DNA from: Acidimicrobiales bacterium
Lineage (GTDB): Bacteria; Actinomycetota; Acidimicrobiia; Acidimicrobiales; GCA-2861595
NCBI GenBank assembly: GCA_030448025.1
Contig: JAUJNQ010000001.1
Span: 352,852 to 394,130, forward strand
Length of the DNA: 41,279 nt
Reading direction: 5' to 3'
A program made the translations under genes and the position numbers. Each line of letters begins with the position of its first letter. Within the stretch, counting starts at the first letter, position 1. The notes below the pieces were generated by a model. That model was not told the origin of the DNA and ran no database searches. It saw only the letters and a program-made list of their open reading frames with translations. Below are positions 1-8,279 of the stretch, piece by piece.

Positions 1-1299
<1,299 letters not shown>

Positions 1300-1312
1300 G
1301 CAGGCCCCATCC

Positions 1313-1672
1313 ATGAGACGGGCCTGGCCCCTCGTGGCGACGGTGGTCGTGGTCGGTCTGGTGTTCATCGCCGTCTTCCCGACCCGCACGTACCTTGCAC
1401 AGCGCCGGGATCTCACCAACACCGAGCGACGCCTGGCCGTGCTCTCCAGTCAGAACCAGGAGCTGAGCGGCCGGGTGGCCCGGCTCAACACCGAAGCCGA
1501 GATCGAGCGACTGGCCCGAGAGCAGTACAACCTCGTCCGTCCGGGCGAGGAGGCGTTCGCCATCCTGCCCCCGCCCGGGCCGCCGGCGCTCGGGCGGGAC
1601 GACGAGCGGGCCCCGCAGGAGTCACGCGGGTTCTGGAGCGGGTTCTGGGACCGCGTCACCTTCTGGTCCTGA
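1313..1672 (+). CDS. FtsB/DivIC-like septum formation initiator
   Basis: Small (119 aa) bitopic membrane protein of the septum formation initiator family, which takes part in the FtsQ-FtsL-FtsB subcomplex of the divisome. The ATG at 1313 is followed by a short basic N-terminus and one membrane segment (about residues 5-24). A coiled-coil stretch follows (about 30-70, with ERRLAVLSSQNQELSGRV), and then the family motif IERLAREQYNLVRPGEEAF. The tail is Pro-rich and ends WSGFWDRVTFWS. It follows eno by 13 bp. In M. tuberculosis the equivalent neighbours are eno, an FtsB-like gene, a DUF501 gene and ppx2. Here the order is interrupted by about 1.9 kb before DUF501. Confidence 0.9.
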   Translation: MRRAWPLVATVVVVGLVFIAVFPTRTYLAQRRDLTNTERRLAVLSSQNQELSGRVARLNTEAEIERLAREQYNLVRPGEEAFAILPPPGPPALGRDDERAPQESRGFWSGFWDRVTFWS

Positions 1673-1730
1673 TTCCCATCCACCCTCCCGCTGGACAGGG
1701 GCACTACTACCGAATGGGTGAGTCGTCGGT

Positions 1731-2090
1731 TCAGAGGATCGAGAAGCGCTGCAGCTCCCACACCCACATCAGGGCCAGGCCGGTGACCACGACCCACGTG
1801 GGCGGTAGCGGCACCCGGCTGGGGCGGGCCAGGAGGAGCACGACGGTCAGCACCACGAGGAGGACGCCACCGGGATTGGCCACCAACGCGTCGCCCAGGC
1901 GAAGGCGCATCGTGTCCTTCACGCTGGTGGTCATCCCGCACAGCGGACAGGGGATGCCGGTCAGAGTGCGCAGGGGACAGGGGAGGCCAGGGTTCCCCGG
2001 CAGGGCCGGCAGCAGGGCGCCGACGGCCAGCATGGCGCCGCCCATCCAACGCAGCGGTCGGGTGTCCTGCACCTTGGCCTGCACCGGCAT
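1731..2090 (-). CDS. DUF2752 membrane protein
   Basis: A 119-aa protein with the DUF2752 hallmark CPLCGMTTS (the family's CPxCGxT motif) at about residues 48-56, between hydrophobic segments at about 17-30 and 74-88, with a third at about 95-110. Function is unknown; the Cys pair suggests metal or redox chemistry, which is inference. The reading frame is intact and starts with ATG. It lies immediately downstream of, and in the same direction as, the broken RDD gene, so the two were probably co-transcribed. It converges on the ftsB-like gene with a 58-bp gap in which I see no convincing terminator. Confidence 0.85.
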   Translation of the reverse strand: MPVQAKVQDTRPLRWMGGAMLAVGALLPALPGNPGLPCPLRTLTGIPCPLCGMTTSVKDTMRLRLGDALVANPGGVLLVVLTVVLLLARPSRVPLPPTWVVVTGLALMWVWELQRFSIL

Positions 2091-2913
2091 GGGGGCAGCG
2101 TAGGCCCGCCGGGCTTAGCCGCGGCCCGCTTGGCCGCGGCCACCTCGGCCAGGAACACCTCGGGATGGAGGTCGTCGGGCGGCCCCGACACCTTGGTCCG
2201 CAGGCGCGCGGCCAGCTCGTTGGCCAGGCGACCGCGGGCTTCGGGCGTGAGGAACGGGCGGCGCTCCAGGAACCGTCGCACCGTGCCGAGATCCTCGGCG
2301 CTGACCGCGCTGAGGTCCCAGGACGACCAGTCCGGTAAGAGGGGCCCCGATACCCAGGTCGAGGATGTCCCCGCTTGACCTGATGGCGCCGCGGGGGCTG
2401 GTGGCCGAGTGGTTCGTCGCTCGCGCACGACGAGCGTGCCGGCCGCCAGGTCACCAGCCGCTGGTTCCTGCTGTTGCGAGCAGGGTCACGATGCCCACGC
2501 CGTAGGCAGTGGGAGGAAAGTCCACCAGGCGGAGGAGGTCGCGCACGGCGCTCGGGAGGAAGCTCACCGGAGCGCCGCCAACCCGCACCACCCGGAGCCC
2601 TGTCCACCGCTTGCCCGGCGTGCGCCCCGAGGTCCAGGTCTCGAACGCGACGGGGTAGGCGAAGAAAGACCAGGAACAACGGCGACCACGAGCAACGCCA
2701 GGGCGATGCCCGCCACCAGGCTCCGCTGGAGCTTGTCGATCCCGCCGCCGCCGCCCGACACCACGAGGACCAGGGTGACCAGGGCCATGAAGACCGCGCC
2801 TTGGATCAGGCCGTCGATGAGGGCAGCCACGAAGCGGGAACCGAGGCCGGCAAGCGTGAGGTCGAGTCGACACCCTCCGGGGTGGCGATGGAAATGCGAT
2901 CCTCGTAGCTCAC
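2091..2913 (-). pseudogene. RDD-family membrane protein, multiply frameshifted
   Basis: The pieces of an RDD protein can be read in order on the minus strand but in different frames. They are: a start GTG at 2913 with SYEDRISIATPEGV; then GLGSRFVAALIDGLIQGAVF with two membrane segments; then the RDD-typical FETWTSGRTPGKRWTGLRVV; then a helical tail with LGTVRRFLERRPFLTPEARG. At least three one- or two-base shifts are needed, near 2867 (one missing G would restore VELDLTLAG), near 2665-2680 (an extra C and an extra T) and near 2460. The start codon is 4 bp from the start of the divergent SpoIIM remnant. This divergent RDD / SpoIIM pair is known from actinobacteria (Rv3695 / Rv3694c in M. tuberculosis). 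The 3' boundary is approximate. Confidence 0.75.
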
Positions 2914-2917
2914 TACG

Positions 2918-3310
2918 ATGAACCTAGAGCGATTCCTTCACGACCGGCAGCCCTCCTGGGACGAGCTGGCGGCCTGGTGGCGAAGCCAAGCGGCGGCCCG
3001 AGCGCCTGGGCGCCGCCGGCATGGGCCACATGGGGGCGCTGTACAGGAAGGTGACGGCCGACCTGCCTGGCCCGGCGTCGCTTCCCCCTCGACCCGGTGG
3101 TGCCCGCCCTGGAGGACCTGGTGGGCGGGCCCGCAACCTGGTGTACGACACCGAGGCCCCGGCGCGAATCGATCGTCGAGTTCTTCGCCACCGGGTACTG
3201 GAGGCGGATCAGGGAACGACCGGTGCCGCTGCTCGTGGCCGCAGCCCTCCTCTTCGGCGCCGGGGCGCTGTGCTTCGGGTGGGCCGCGGCCGGATGGGGG
3301 TGTCGGGCGT
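2918..3310 (+). pseudogene. SpoIIM (DUF95) family membrane protein, 5' remnant
   Basis: The ATG at 2918 begins MNLERFLHDRQPSWDELAAWW, written here as MNLERFLHDRQP then SWDELAAWW, the typical N-terminus of the stage II sporulation protein M / DUF95 family. It continues in other frames with GHMGALYRKVTADL, then VPALEDLVGG, then SIVEFFATGYWRRIRERPVP followed by one hydrophobic segment (LLVAAALLFGAGALCFGW). At least two frameshifts are required. The rest of the gene (most of the membrane domain) is missing: from about 3310 the DNA reads as the 5' part of an unrelated gene on the other strand. Intact relatives sit with moxR, DUF58 and DUF4350 genes; none of these is here, so the locus looks deleted or misassembled. 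Confidence 0.65.
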
Positions 3311-3460
3311 CGAGCCTGGACGACGGCCACGACGATCTGCCACCGGGGCCACCACCAGCGCCACGGCCTTGACCAAGGTGGCGAAGTTGGTGCGGTAGAT
3401 CTTGATGGCGACGTCGAGGATCTCGCCTATCCGGAGTGGTCGGAGCTCGGCGGCATCCAC
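3311..3460 (-). pseudogene. Membrane protein, N-terminal remnant only
   Basis: From a GTG at 3460 the minus strand reads VDAAELRPLRIGEILDVAI, then KIYRTNFATLVKAVALVVAPVA, and, after a one-base shift, IVVAVVQA. The motif LRPLRIGEILDxAIxIYRxNF followed by a membrane segment is typical of actinobacterial membrane proteins annotated as glycerophosphoryl diester phosphodiesterase membrane-domain proteins; this is recognition from memory. Only about 50 codons remain. The fragment runs tail-to-tail into the SpoIIM remnant around 3310, with both 3' parts missing, as expected if one deletion removed everything between two convergent genes. The 98 bp between this fragment and the DUF501 start hold nothing else I can identify. 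Confidence 0.5.
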
Positions 3461-3558
3461 GCCGCTTACCGTAGATGGGCTCCAGGCCATGGTGCTGATC
3501 GTCCCAATCGTCGACGAAGGGATGCCGACCGGAAGGTAGGTTCTCGTCGATCAGCGCG

Positions 3559-4053
3559 GTGAACGATCATCGGGAGCGCCAGAGGGTGGCCGAACTGCTC
3601 GGGCGCGAGCCGCGCGGACCCTTCCAGGTCGTGGTGCGGGATCGCCGGGGAGACCCCGTGGTGATCCGCTCCTCGCCCCTGCTCCACGACGCCACCCCGA
3701 TGCCCACCCTCTACTGGCTGGTGGGCGAGGAGCTGCGCAAGGCCGTGTCGCGACTGGAGGCGACGGGCGGCGTGAGGGCTGCGGAAGAGGCGGTCGACGA
3801 TGCCGACCTGGCGAGCGCCCATGCCTGCTATGCCGAGGAGCGAGACGCCGAGGTGCCCACCGGCCACGCGGGTCCCCGGCCGGCCGGGGGTGTGGGAGGC
3901 ACCCGACGGGGCGTCAAGTGCCTTCACGCCCACTACGCATGGTTCCTCGCCGGCGGTGACGACCCGGTGGGGCGGTGGGTCCAAGATCAACTGGGGACTG
4001 GCCAGATGGGGAGCGGCCGGCCGGGGACTGGTCATCTGGGGAGTGCAGGGTGA
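3559..4053 (+). CDS. DUF501 protein
   Basis: A 164-aa member of the DUF501 family, function unknown, nearly always next to ppx/gppA and eno in actinobacteria (Rv1025 in M. tuberculosis). Family landmarks are PMPTLYWLVGEELRKAVSRLE (as PMPTLYWLV then EELRKAVSRLE) at about residues 49-70 and the C-terminal GVKCLHAHYAWFLAGGDDPVG at about 120-140. The start is GTG at 3559. The last about 20 residues (GTGQMGSGRPGTGHLGSAG) are low complexity and come from an imperfect 30-bp tandem duplication. The stop TGA (4051-4053) overlaps the GTG of the next gene by 4 bp, so translation of the two is probably coupled. Confidence 0.88.
   Translation: MNDHRERQRVAELLGREPRGPFQVVVRDRRGDPVVIRSSPLLHDATPMPTLYWLVGEELRKAVSRLEATGGVRAAEEAVDDADLASAHACYAEERDAEVPTGHAGPRPAGGVGGTRRGVKCLHAHYAWFLAGGDDPVGRWVQDQLGTGQMGSGRPGTGHLGSAG
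3991..4050 (+). repeat. Imperfect 30-bp tandem duplication at a gene junction
   Basis: Bases 3991-4020 and 4021-4050 match at 22 of 30 positions; both units carry GGGGACTGG followed by CTGGGGAG-like sequence. The repeat encodes the low-complexity tail of the DUF501 protein, and the second unit supplies the purine-rich stretch (CTGGGGAG) just upstream of the ppx/gppA GTG start. Confidence 0.8.
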
Positions 4054-4967
4054 AGCTGGCGGCCGTGGACTGCGGGACGAACTCGACTCGCCTGCTGGTG
4101 AGCGACAACGGCCGGTCGCCGGGCATCGAGCGGCTGATGCGCATCACCCGGCTGGGCCAAGGGGTCGACGCCACCAGACGCCTCGACCCGGCTGCGGTCG
4201 AGCGCACGGTCCGGGTCCTTGGCGAGTATCGGGAGGTGATGGACCGTCACGGCGTGGAGAAGGCGAGGGTCACCGCCACCTCGGCGGCGCGCGACGCCGT
4301 CAACTGCAACGACTTCTTCGATGCCGCCGAGGCCATCATCGGCACTCGGCCAGAGCTGCTCGGGGGAGAGGAGGAGGGACGGCTCTCCTTCCTGGGGGCG
4401 ACGGCAGGTTTGGACCCCGCCGAGGGTCCCTTCCTCGTGGTGGACATCGGCGGCGGGTCCACCGAGTTCGTGGTGGGCGCCACTGAGCCGGACGAAGTGG
4501 TGTCCGTGGACATGGGATGTGTGCGGGTGACGGAGAAGTTCCTCCGGGCCGACCCTCCCGAGCCCATCGAGCTGTCGCAGGCCATCTCAGTGGTGCACGC
4601 CCACCTGGACGACGTGGAGCGGGAGGCGCCGGCGGCCAAGGAAGCCAGGCGGCTGGTGGGCCTGGCGGGGACGGTGACGACGGTGGCCGCCGTGGAGCTG
4701 GGGCTGGTCAACTACGACCCGGAGCGCATCCACCACTTCGTGCTGACACGTGCCGCCGCCGAGGACGTGTTCCGCACCTTGGCCACCGAACCCCGGGCCG
4801 ACCGCGTCCACAACCCGGGATTGGAAGAGGCCCGAGCCGATGTGATCGTGGGAGGCGCCGCCATCCTGGTCACGGTGATGCGCCACTTCGGCTTCGAGGA
4901 GTGCCTGGTCTCAGAAGCCGACATCCTCGACGGCCTGGTGCTGAGCCAGCTCGCCCCTTCGGCGTAG
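4050..4967 (+). CDS. Ppx/GppA exopolyphosphatase / pppGpp phosphohydrolase
   Basis: A 305-aa protein of the ASKHA-fold Ppx/GppA family, which removes phosphate from polyphosphate or from pppGpp (cytoplasmic). I chose the GTG at 4050 because it gives the canonical start VKLAAVDCGTNSTRLLV, the phosphate-1 loop. Further motifs are TSAARDAVN, the catalytic region EEGRLSFLGA, the second phosphate loop VVDIGGGSTEFV, DMGCVRVTEKFL, LVGLAGTVTTVAAVELG and the C-terminal VGGAAILVTVM with SEADILDGLVL. At about 305 residues it is the short, single-module form usual in actinobacteria, where the M. tuberculosis Ppx1/Ppx2 pair is the model. Substrate preference cannot be read from sequence. The GTG overlaps the upstream stop (GTGA). 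Confidence 0.93.
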   Translation: MKLAAVDCGTNSTRLLVSDNGRSPGIERLMRITRLGQGVDATRRLDPAAVERTVRVLGEYREVMDRHGVEKARVTATSAARDAVNCNDFFDAAEAIIGTRPELLGGEEEGRLSFLGATAGLDPAEGPFLVVDIGGGSTEFVVGATEPDEVVSVDMGCVRVTEKFLRADPPEPIELSQAISVVHAHLDDVEREAPAAKEARRLVGLAGTVTTVAAVELGLVNYDPERIHHFVLTRAAAEDVFRTLATEPRADRVHNPGLEEARADVIVGGAAILVTVMRHFGFEECLVSEADILDGLVLSQLAPSA

Positions 4968-5016
4968 CCGAGCGGTGGCCTCCACCGGCTCCTGTCGCCC
5001 TCTCGGACTCGATCGT

Positions 5017-5022
5017 TAAGGT
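5017..5022 (+). promoter_or_regulatory. Probable -10 box (TAAGGT) of the GNAT gene
   Basis: TAAGGT fits TANNNT and ends 3 nt before GTG 5026 and 6 nt before an in-frame GTG at 5029. That spacing suggests a leaderless transcript starting at or next to the start codon, possibly the second GTG. No -35 element is evident. Confidence 0.45.
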
Positions 5023-5025
5023 TCG

Positions 5026-5634
5026 GTGGTGCTGCGGTCCTTGCCCATTGAGCTGGTCGGCCGACGGGTACTCCTTCGCCCCCTCGGTGCCGACGACTTC
5101 GAGCAATGGCGGGAGGTTCGCCGGCGCGGCGGCGACTGGCTCACCAAGTGGGAGCCCCGGCCCGCCTCCAGCCAGCCCAACATGGTGGAGGACGCCCGGG
5201 CCTTCGCCGCCCGCTGCGGCGCCCGCGATCGGGAACGTCAGATGGGGACGGGCTACGGCTTCGGGGTGTTCGTGAACGGTCGCTTCGCCGGCGAGGTCAA
5301 CCTCAACAACGTGCAGCGGGGGGCGTTTCAGAACGCCTACGTGGGGTATTGGATCGATCGGGCGCTCGCCGGTCAGGGCTACACGCCCGAGGCGGTGGTG
5401 GCCACGTTGCGCTTTGGCTTCGACGAGGCCCGGCTCCACCGGCTCCAGGTGGCCGTGGTGCCTCGCAACACGTCCAGCCGCCGGGTGGCCGAGAAGCTGC
5501 GACTGCGTGACGAGGGCACCGCCGTTCGTTACCTGGAGATCAACGGGCGCTGGGAGGACCACGTCCGCTACGCCATCACCGCCGAGGAGTGGGCCGAGCG
5601 CCGCCGCGACTACCTGAGGGAGTGGCTCGAGTAG
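5026..5634 (+). CDS. GNAT N-acetyltransferase, RimJ/RimL type
   Basis: A 202-aa GNAT-fold acetyltransferase of the RimJ/RimL family, which transfers acetyl from acetyl-CoA to a protein N-terminus or a small amine. It starts LVGRRVLLRPLGADDFEQW, the usual first strand and helix. The acceptor side has GEVNLNNVQRGAFQNAYVGYWID. The acetyl-CoA loop is ALAGQGYTPEAV, a relaxed Q/RxxGxG/A motif, and the C-terminal part has RLQVAVVPRNTSSRRVAEKLRLRDEG, here as VVPRNTSSRRVAEKL, with the conserved Asn. The substrate is unknown; many relatives modify the N-terminal Ala of ribosomal protein bS18 (RimI/J type), but nothing here shows that. It is separated from ppx/gppA by 58 bp and has its own probable promoter. 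Confidence 0.9.
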   Translation: MVLRSLPIELVGRRVLLRPLGADDFEQWREVRRRGGDWLTKWEPRPASSQPNMVEDARAFAARCGARDRERQMGTGYGFGVFVNGRFAGEVNLNNVQRGAFQNAYVGYWIDRALAGQGYTPEAVVATLRFGFDEARLHRLQVAVVPRNTSSRRVAEKLRLRDEGTAVRYLEINGRWEDHVRYAITAEEWAERRRDYLREWLE

Positions 5635-5672
5635 CACGTGCACCTCTTGCTTGCTGAGCACGGACCGGAACG

Positions 5673-5697
5673 TGTCAAGTCCGGTGAGACAACTTCT
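5673..5697 (+). repeat. IS3 element left inverted repeat
   Basis: Pairs with 7184-7208. Shared blocks are TGTCA at the outer edge and GTGAGACA 11-13 bases further in. It overlaps the last base of the transposase stop codon. Confidence 0.7.
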
Positions 5698-6707
5698 CAT
5701 GCGGATTTGATGAGTGCTTCGGGAGTGGGTTCGTTGATCCAGGCGATCGTGGGCAACTTCGGTGGCGTGGGCCGGCGATGGCGGAACCGGGACGGATTGG
5801 CGGCGTAAGCGGCATCGAGGGTGATGGTCCGCTGCTGGCGGATCTCCGTGGCGGTGCCGTAGTGGAGCGACGCAGGGGTGTGCAGGCCGACGCCGGCATG
5901 GCGGTGGATGTGGTTGTAGTGATCGAAGAAGTTGGCGCAGAAGGTGCGGGCGTCTTCGATCGAGCCGAACCGTCCGGGGAACGCCGGGCAGTACTTGAGG
6001 GTCTTGAAGTGCGCCTCAGAGTAGGGATTGTCGTTGCTCACGTGCGGGCGGCTGTGGCTGCGAGCCACGCCCAGGTCGACCAGTAGCTGGGCCACGGGCT
6101 TGGAGGTCATCGACGTTCCCCGATCGGCGTGCAGGGTGAGTTGATCGGCCTTGATCCCGTGGCGGTTCAAGGTGTCGGCGATGAACGCCTCGGCGAGCTC
6201 TCCGGTCTCGGCCGGGGTGACCATCCACCCCACGACGTAGCGGGAGTAGATGTCGATGATCACGAAGCACTCGTAGTACACGCCCCGGGTGGGGCCCTGG
6301 AGTTTGGTGATATCCCACGACCAAACCTGGTTCGGCCGCCGGGCGATCAGCTCGGGCTTCTTCTTGGCCGGATGGGTGCGCTGGCGGCGCCGCTCGCGGC
6401 TCTCGCCGGCGGCGGCCAACAGCCGGTACATGGTCGAGATGGAGCACAGGTAGGTGCCGTCGTCGAGCAGGCGGGCCCATACCTGGGCCGGGGCCAGGTC
6501 GCAGTACTCCTCCGAGCGCAGCACGGCCAGGATCTCCTGGCGCTCGGCCTCACTCAGCGCATTCGGTGGCGTGGACCGAGGGGCAGGCGGGACCGAGGTG
6601 GCTGTGCACCGGCGCCGGTAGTGGGTGGCGCGAGGCTTGCCCAACAGCTCGCACGCCCGCTTGGCCGACGTGGCCTCGACCAGCTCGGCGAAGGCAGGCT
6701 CGATCAC
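5697..6707 (-). CDS. IS3-family transposase OrfB (DDE integrase core)
   Basis: A 336-aa transposase catalytic subunit. The N-terminal part (about 1-110) carries the HTH_21-like segment common in OrfB proteins (SAKRACELLGKPRATHYRR). The rve integrase core has the three acidic catalytic residues: the first D in VWSWDITKL, the second D in LTLHADRGTSM, and the E in NPYSEAHFKTLKY, 35 residues or so after the second D as in the DDE signature. The frame is complete. It begins with GTG at 6707, and that codon overlaps the orfA stop as GTGA. OrfB is therefore probably made by translational coupling; I see no A-rich slippery sequence at the junction that would suggest the -1 frameshift used by many IS3 elements. 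Confidence 0.95.
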   Translation of the reverse strand: MIEPAFAELVEATSAKRACELLGKPRATHYRRRCTATSVPPAPRSTPPNALSEAERQEILAVLRSEEYCDLAPAQVWARLLDDGTYLCSISTMYRLLAAAGESRERRRQRTHPAKKKPELIARRPNQVWSWDITKLQGPTRGVYYECFVIIDIYSRYVVGWMVTPAETGELAEAFIADTLNRHGIKADQLTLHADRGTSMTSKPVAQLLVDLGVARSHSRPHVSNDNPYSEAHFKTLKYCPAFPGRFGSIEDARTFCANFFDHYNHIHRHAGVGLHTPASLHYGTATEIRQQRTITLDAAYAANPSRFRHRRPTPPKLPTIAWINEPTPEALIKSA

Positions 6708-7138
6708 GGCTTCGACTTCGGGTCGCAGTCCGCGCTCTCGGAGAGCAGCTCCAAGAGCGCGTGTGCTTTTCCCGTGATCTCCAGCGCAAGCTTGGTGCGG
6801 GCCAGCTCCGCCTCGAGCCGCTCGGCGCGGCGACGGACCTTGTCCAACTCGACCTGCTCAGGCGAACGCTTGGCCTTGCGGCCCTTGGCGGTCAGGCCTT
6901 CGATGGCACCGGCGTCTCGGACCTTGCGCCACTCGGCGATGTGGGAGGTGTAGAGACCCTCTCGGCGCAGCAGCGCTCCTCGTCCCTCCGAACCAGCCGG
7001 CAGGGCGTCGTACTCGTCGAGGATGCGGGCCTTGTATTCGGCTGTGAACGAGCGTCGGCGAGGCCGGGCGGCCGGGTCAGGCTCGTCCACCGCCCCATCA
7101 TGGGCGCGCGCCATCAAAGATGCAGTCGTCATGGTCAT
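6704..7138 (-). CDS. IS3-family OrfA (HTH_Tnp_1 protein)
   Basis: A 144-aa DNA-binding partner of the transposase. It contains the HTH_Tnp_1 segment RRRSFTAEYKARILDEYDAL (about 27-46), followed by REGLYTSHIAEWRKVRDAGA, the recognition half. A leucine-zipper-like coiled coil follows (about 95-135: VELDKVRRRAERLEAELART, then KLALEITGKAHALLELL) of the kind used for multimerisation and OrfA-OrfB contacts. An earlier start among several in-frame codons (MTMTTASLM) is possible. It ends in the GTGA overlap with orfB. The intact pair suggests that the element could still transpose. Confidence 0.93.
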   Translation of the reverse strand: MTMTTASLMARAHDGAVDEPDPAARPRRRSFTAEYKARILDEYDALPAGSEGRGALLRREGLYTSHIAEWRKVRDAGAIEGLTAKGRKAKRSPEQVELDKVRRRAERLEAELARTKLALEITGKAHALLELLSESADCDPKSKP

Positions 7139-7183
7139 CGGTCTAGGTGTTCCTGTCTCGCCCTGTAGGGATGGTCAGGTGCA

Positions 7184-7208
7184 GCAGGTGTCTCACGTCA
7201 GCCTGACA
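7184..7208 (-). repeat. IS3 element right inverted repeat
   Basis: Reverse complement begins TGTCAGGCTGACGTGAGACA and pairs imperfectly with the left repeat at 5673-5697. Confidence 0.7.
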
Positions 7209-7217
7209 GACAGGGGA

Positions 7218-7255
7218 CTTCGACGGCTGCTCAAAGCTTCGACGGCTGATCAAAG
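7218..7255 (+). repeat. 19-bp tandem repeat beside the insertion sequence
   Basis: CTTCGACGGCTGCTCAAAG (7218-7236) is followed directly by CTTCGACGGCTGATCAAAG (7237-7255), 18 of 19 identical. It starts 9 bp outside the IS right end, in a 72-bp gap between the element and the nuclease gene. Confidence 0.9.
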
Positions 7256-7262
7256 GAGTTGG

Positions 7263-7295
7263 AAGTGCAGCCCGTTGGAACTACGGGCTGCACTT
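7263..7295 (-). terminator. Hairpin over the stop codon of the RecB-like gene
   Basis: A perfect 13-bp stem (AAGTGCAGCCCGT paired with ACGGGCTGCACTT) with a 7-nt loop. On the minus strand the first arm is the last four codons plus the first base of the TAG stop of the nuclease gene. No T-run follows on the minus strand (CCAACTCCTTTGATC), so it is at best a non-canonical terminator or an mRNA 3'-end stabiliser. Confidence 0.55.
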
Positions 7296-8231
7296 GGCGG
7301 CCGCCGGGCAGGCATGGCGGGCCGAGCAGTAGTGGCACACGGGCCCGGCCGACAGGATGGGCGGACGGCGAGCCACCTCCAGCTCGTAGAGCTTGTGAGC
7401 GCCGTCCACCATTCGGCGGGCAGCGGCTTGCAACAGCTCCTCGTCGACGTCCTCCTGGTGGCACTGGCCCGAGTCGAGGTACCAGCTCGCCACCCGGAAA
7501 GGGGGCACCCCGGCCCGGAGCGTCTCCAGCAGGGCGTAGAAGCGCAGGTCGTCGGTGTGGTCCCGGCGGGGCTTGCCGGTCTTGAAGTCGACGATGAGCA
7601 CCCCCGCCGTCGTGCCGTGGGCCTGGCCGAGCGCCAGGTCGACCTTGCCTCGAACGACGATGCGATCGGCGCAGAGCGAGGTGAGCAGGGTGGACTCCAG
7701 GCGGGGCCGCCAGGCCCGCTTGATGGGAGGGAACTCGTCCTCGAACTTGAGAGCGCGGTCGATGGCACCGCCTCGCACCTCGGCGCGGTCCAGCTCTGAC
7801 GCCGCGGCCAACCATGCCCCAGGGCCGCGATCCACATCGGCCGCCATGCGCTCGATGGCCAAGTCGACGAGGCCGGCCAGACCGTCGGCTGGCGCCAGGC
7901 TGACGGACAGCTCGATGGCCTTGTGGGCCACCACCCCGACGGCCGCCGCCGCCGACCACGAGAAGCCGGCCTCCGCCTCGGCCACGTGATGGCCCTCACA
8001 GGTGTGCACACGAGCCAGAGCGGACTTGTGCACCACCAACTGACGCTCCTCGAGTAGCGCCGCCACCGGCGCCAGGCGTTCCTCCAGGTAGGCGCGCAGG
8101 CGCAGCGCCAGGTCGGCCTCGAAGCTGGGCCGAGCCACACCGTTGCCCATGAGATCGCTGAGCACGCGCGCCTGAGTGGGGGTGAGGGCGGCGGCTTCCA
8201 TGGCGCCGACCATAGGACGGAGGTGTGACAC
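7281..8231 (-). CDS. RecB-family PD-(D/E)XK nuclease with Cys cluster
   Basis: A 316-aa protein with a PD-(D/E)XK nuclease core in its second half: VVRGKVDLALG, then VLIVDFKTGKPRRDHTDDLR with the D and the DxK catalytic residues, then the QxxxY-like DDLRFYALLETL. An upstream Cys (VHTCEGHH, about residue 78) and a C-terminal CHYCSARHACPAAAKC make a four-Cys arrangement like the 4Fe-4S clusters of AddB/Cas4/RecB-like nucleases. That suggests an iron-sulfur nuclease in DNA repair or processing; this is inference. In-frame ATGs at 8231, 8213 and 8201 are all possible starts. It is divergent from the small gene at 8280. The C-terminal codons form a hairpin. Confidence 0.85.
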   Translation of the reverse strand: MSHLRPMVGAMEAAALTPTQARVLSDLMGNGVARPSFEADLALRLRAYLEERLAPVAALLEERQLVVHKSALARVHTCEGHHVAEAEAGFSWSAAAAVGVVAHKAIELSVSLAPADGLAGLVDLAIERMAADVDRGPGAWLAAASELDRAEVRGGAIDRALKFEDEFPPIKRAWRPRLESTLLTSLCADRIVVRGKVDLALGQAHGTTAGVLIVDFKTGKPRRDHTDDLRFYALLETLRAGVPPFRVASWYLDSGQCHQEDVDEELLQAAARRMVDGAHKLYELEVARRPPILSAGPVCHYCSARHACPAAAKCSP

Positions 8232-8279
8232 CTCCTTGGATGCCGTGCCTTGCGGCGATTGTCACACCCCGCTGGCAGC

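Larger units (their letters stand above)
5673..7208 (-). mobile_element. IS3-family insertion sequence, both ORFs intact
   Basis: About 1536 bp bounded by imperfect terminal inverted repeats: 5673-5697 (TGTCAAGTCC..GTGAGACA) and the complement of 7184-7208 (TGTCAGGCTG..GTGAGACA), with one alignment gap. Inside are an orfA-type HTH gene and an orfB-type DDE transposase on the minus strand, the IS3 layout. Flanking bases (..GAACG on the left, GACAG.. on the right) show no clear target duplication. So either the insertion is old, the ends are a few bases off, or one end was rearranged. Confidence 0.85.

Noticed and set aside
1450-2679. 409-codon minus-strand frame spanning ftsB-like, DUF2752 and RDD
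   Set aside because: Arg/Pro/Gly-rich with no domain; it crosses three recognisable genes in other frames.
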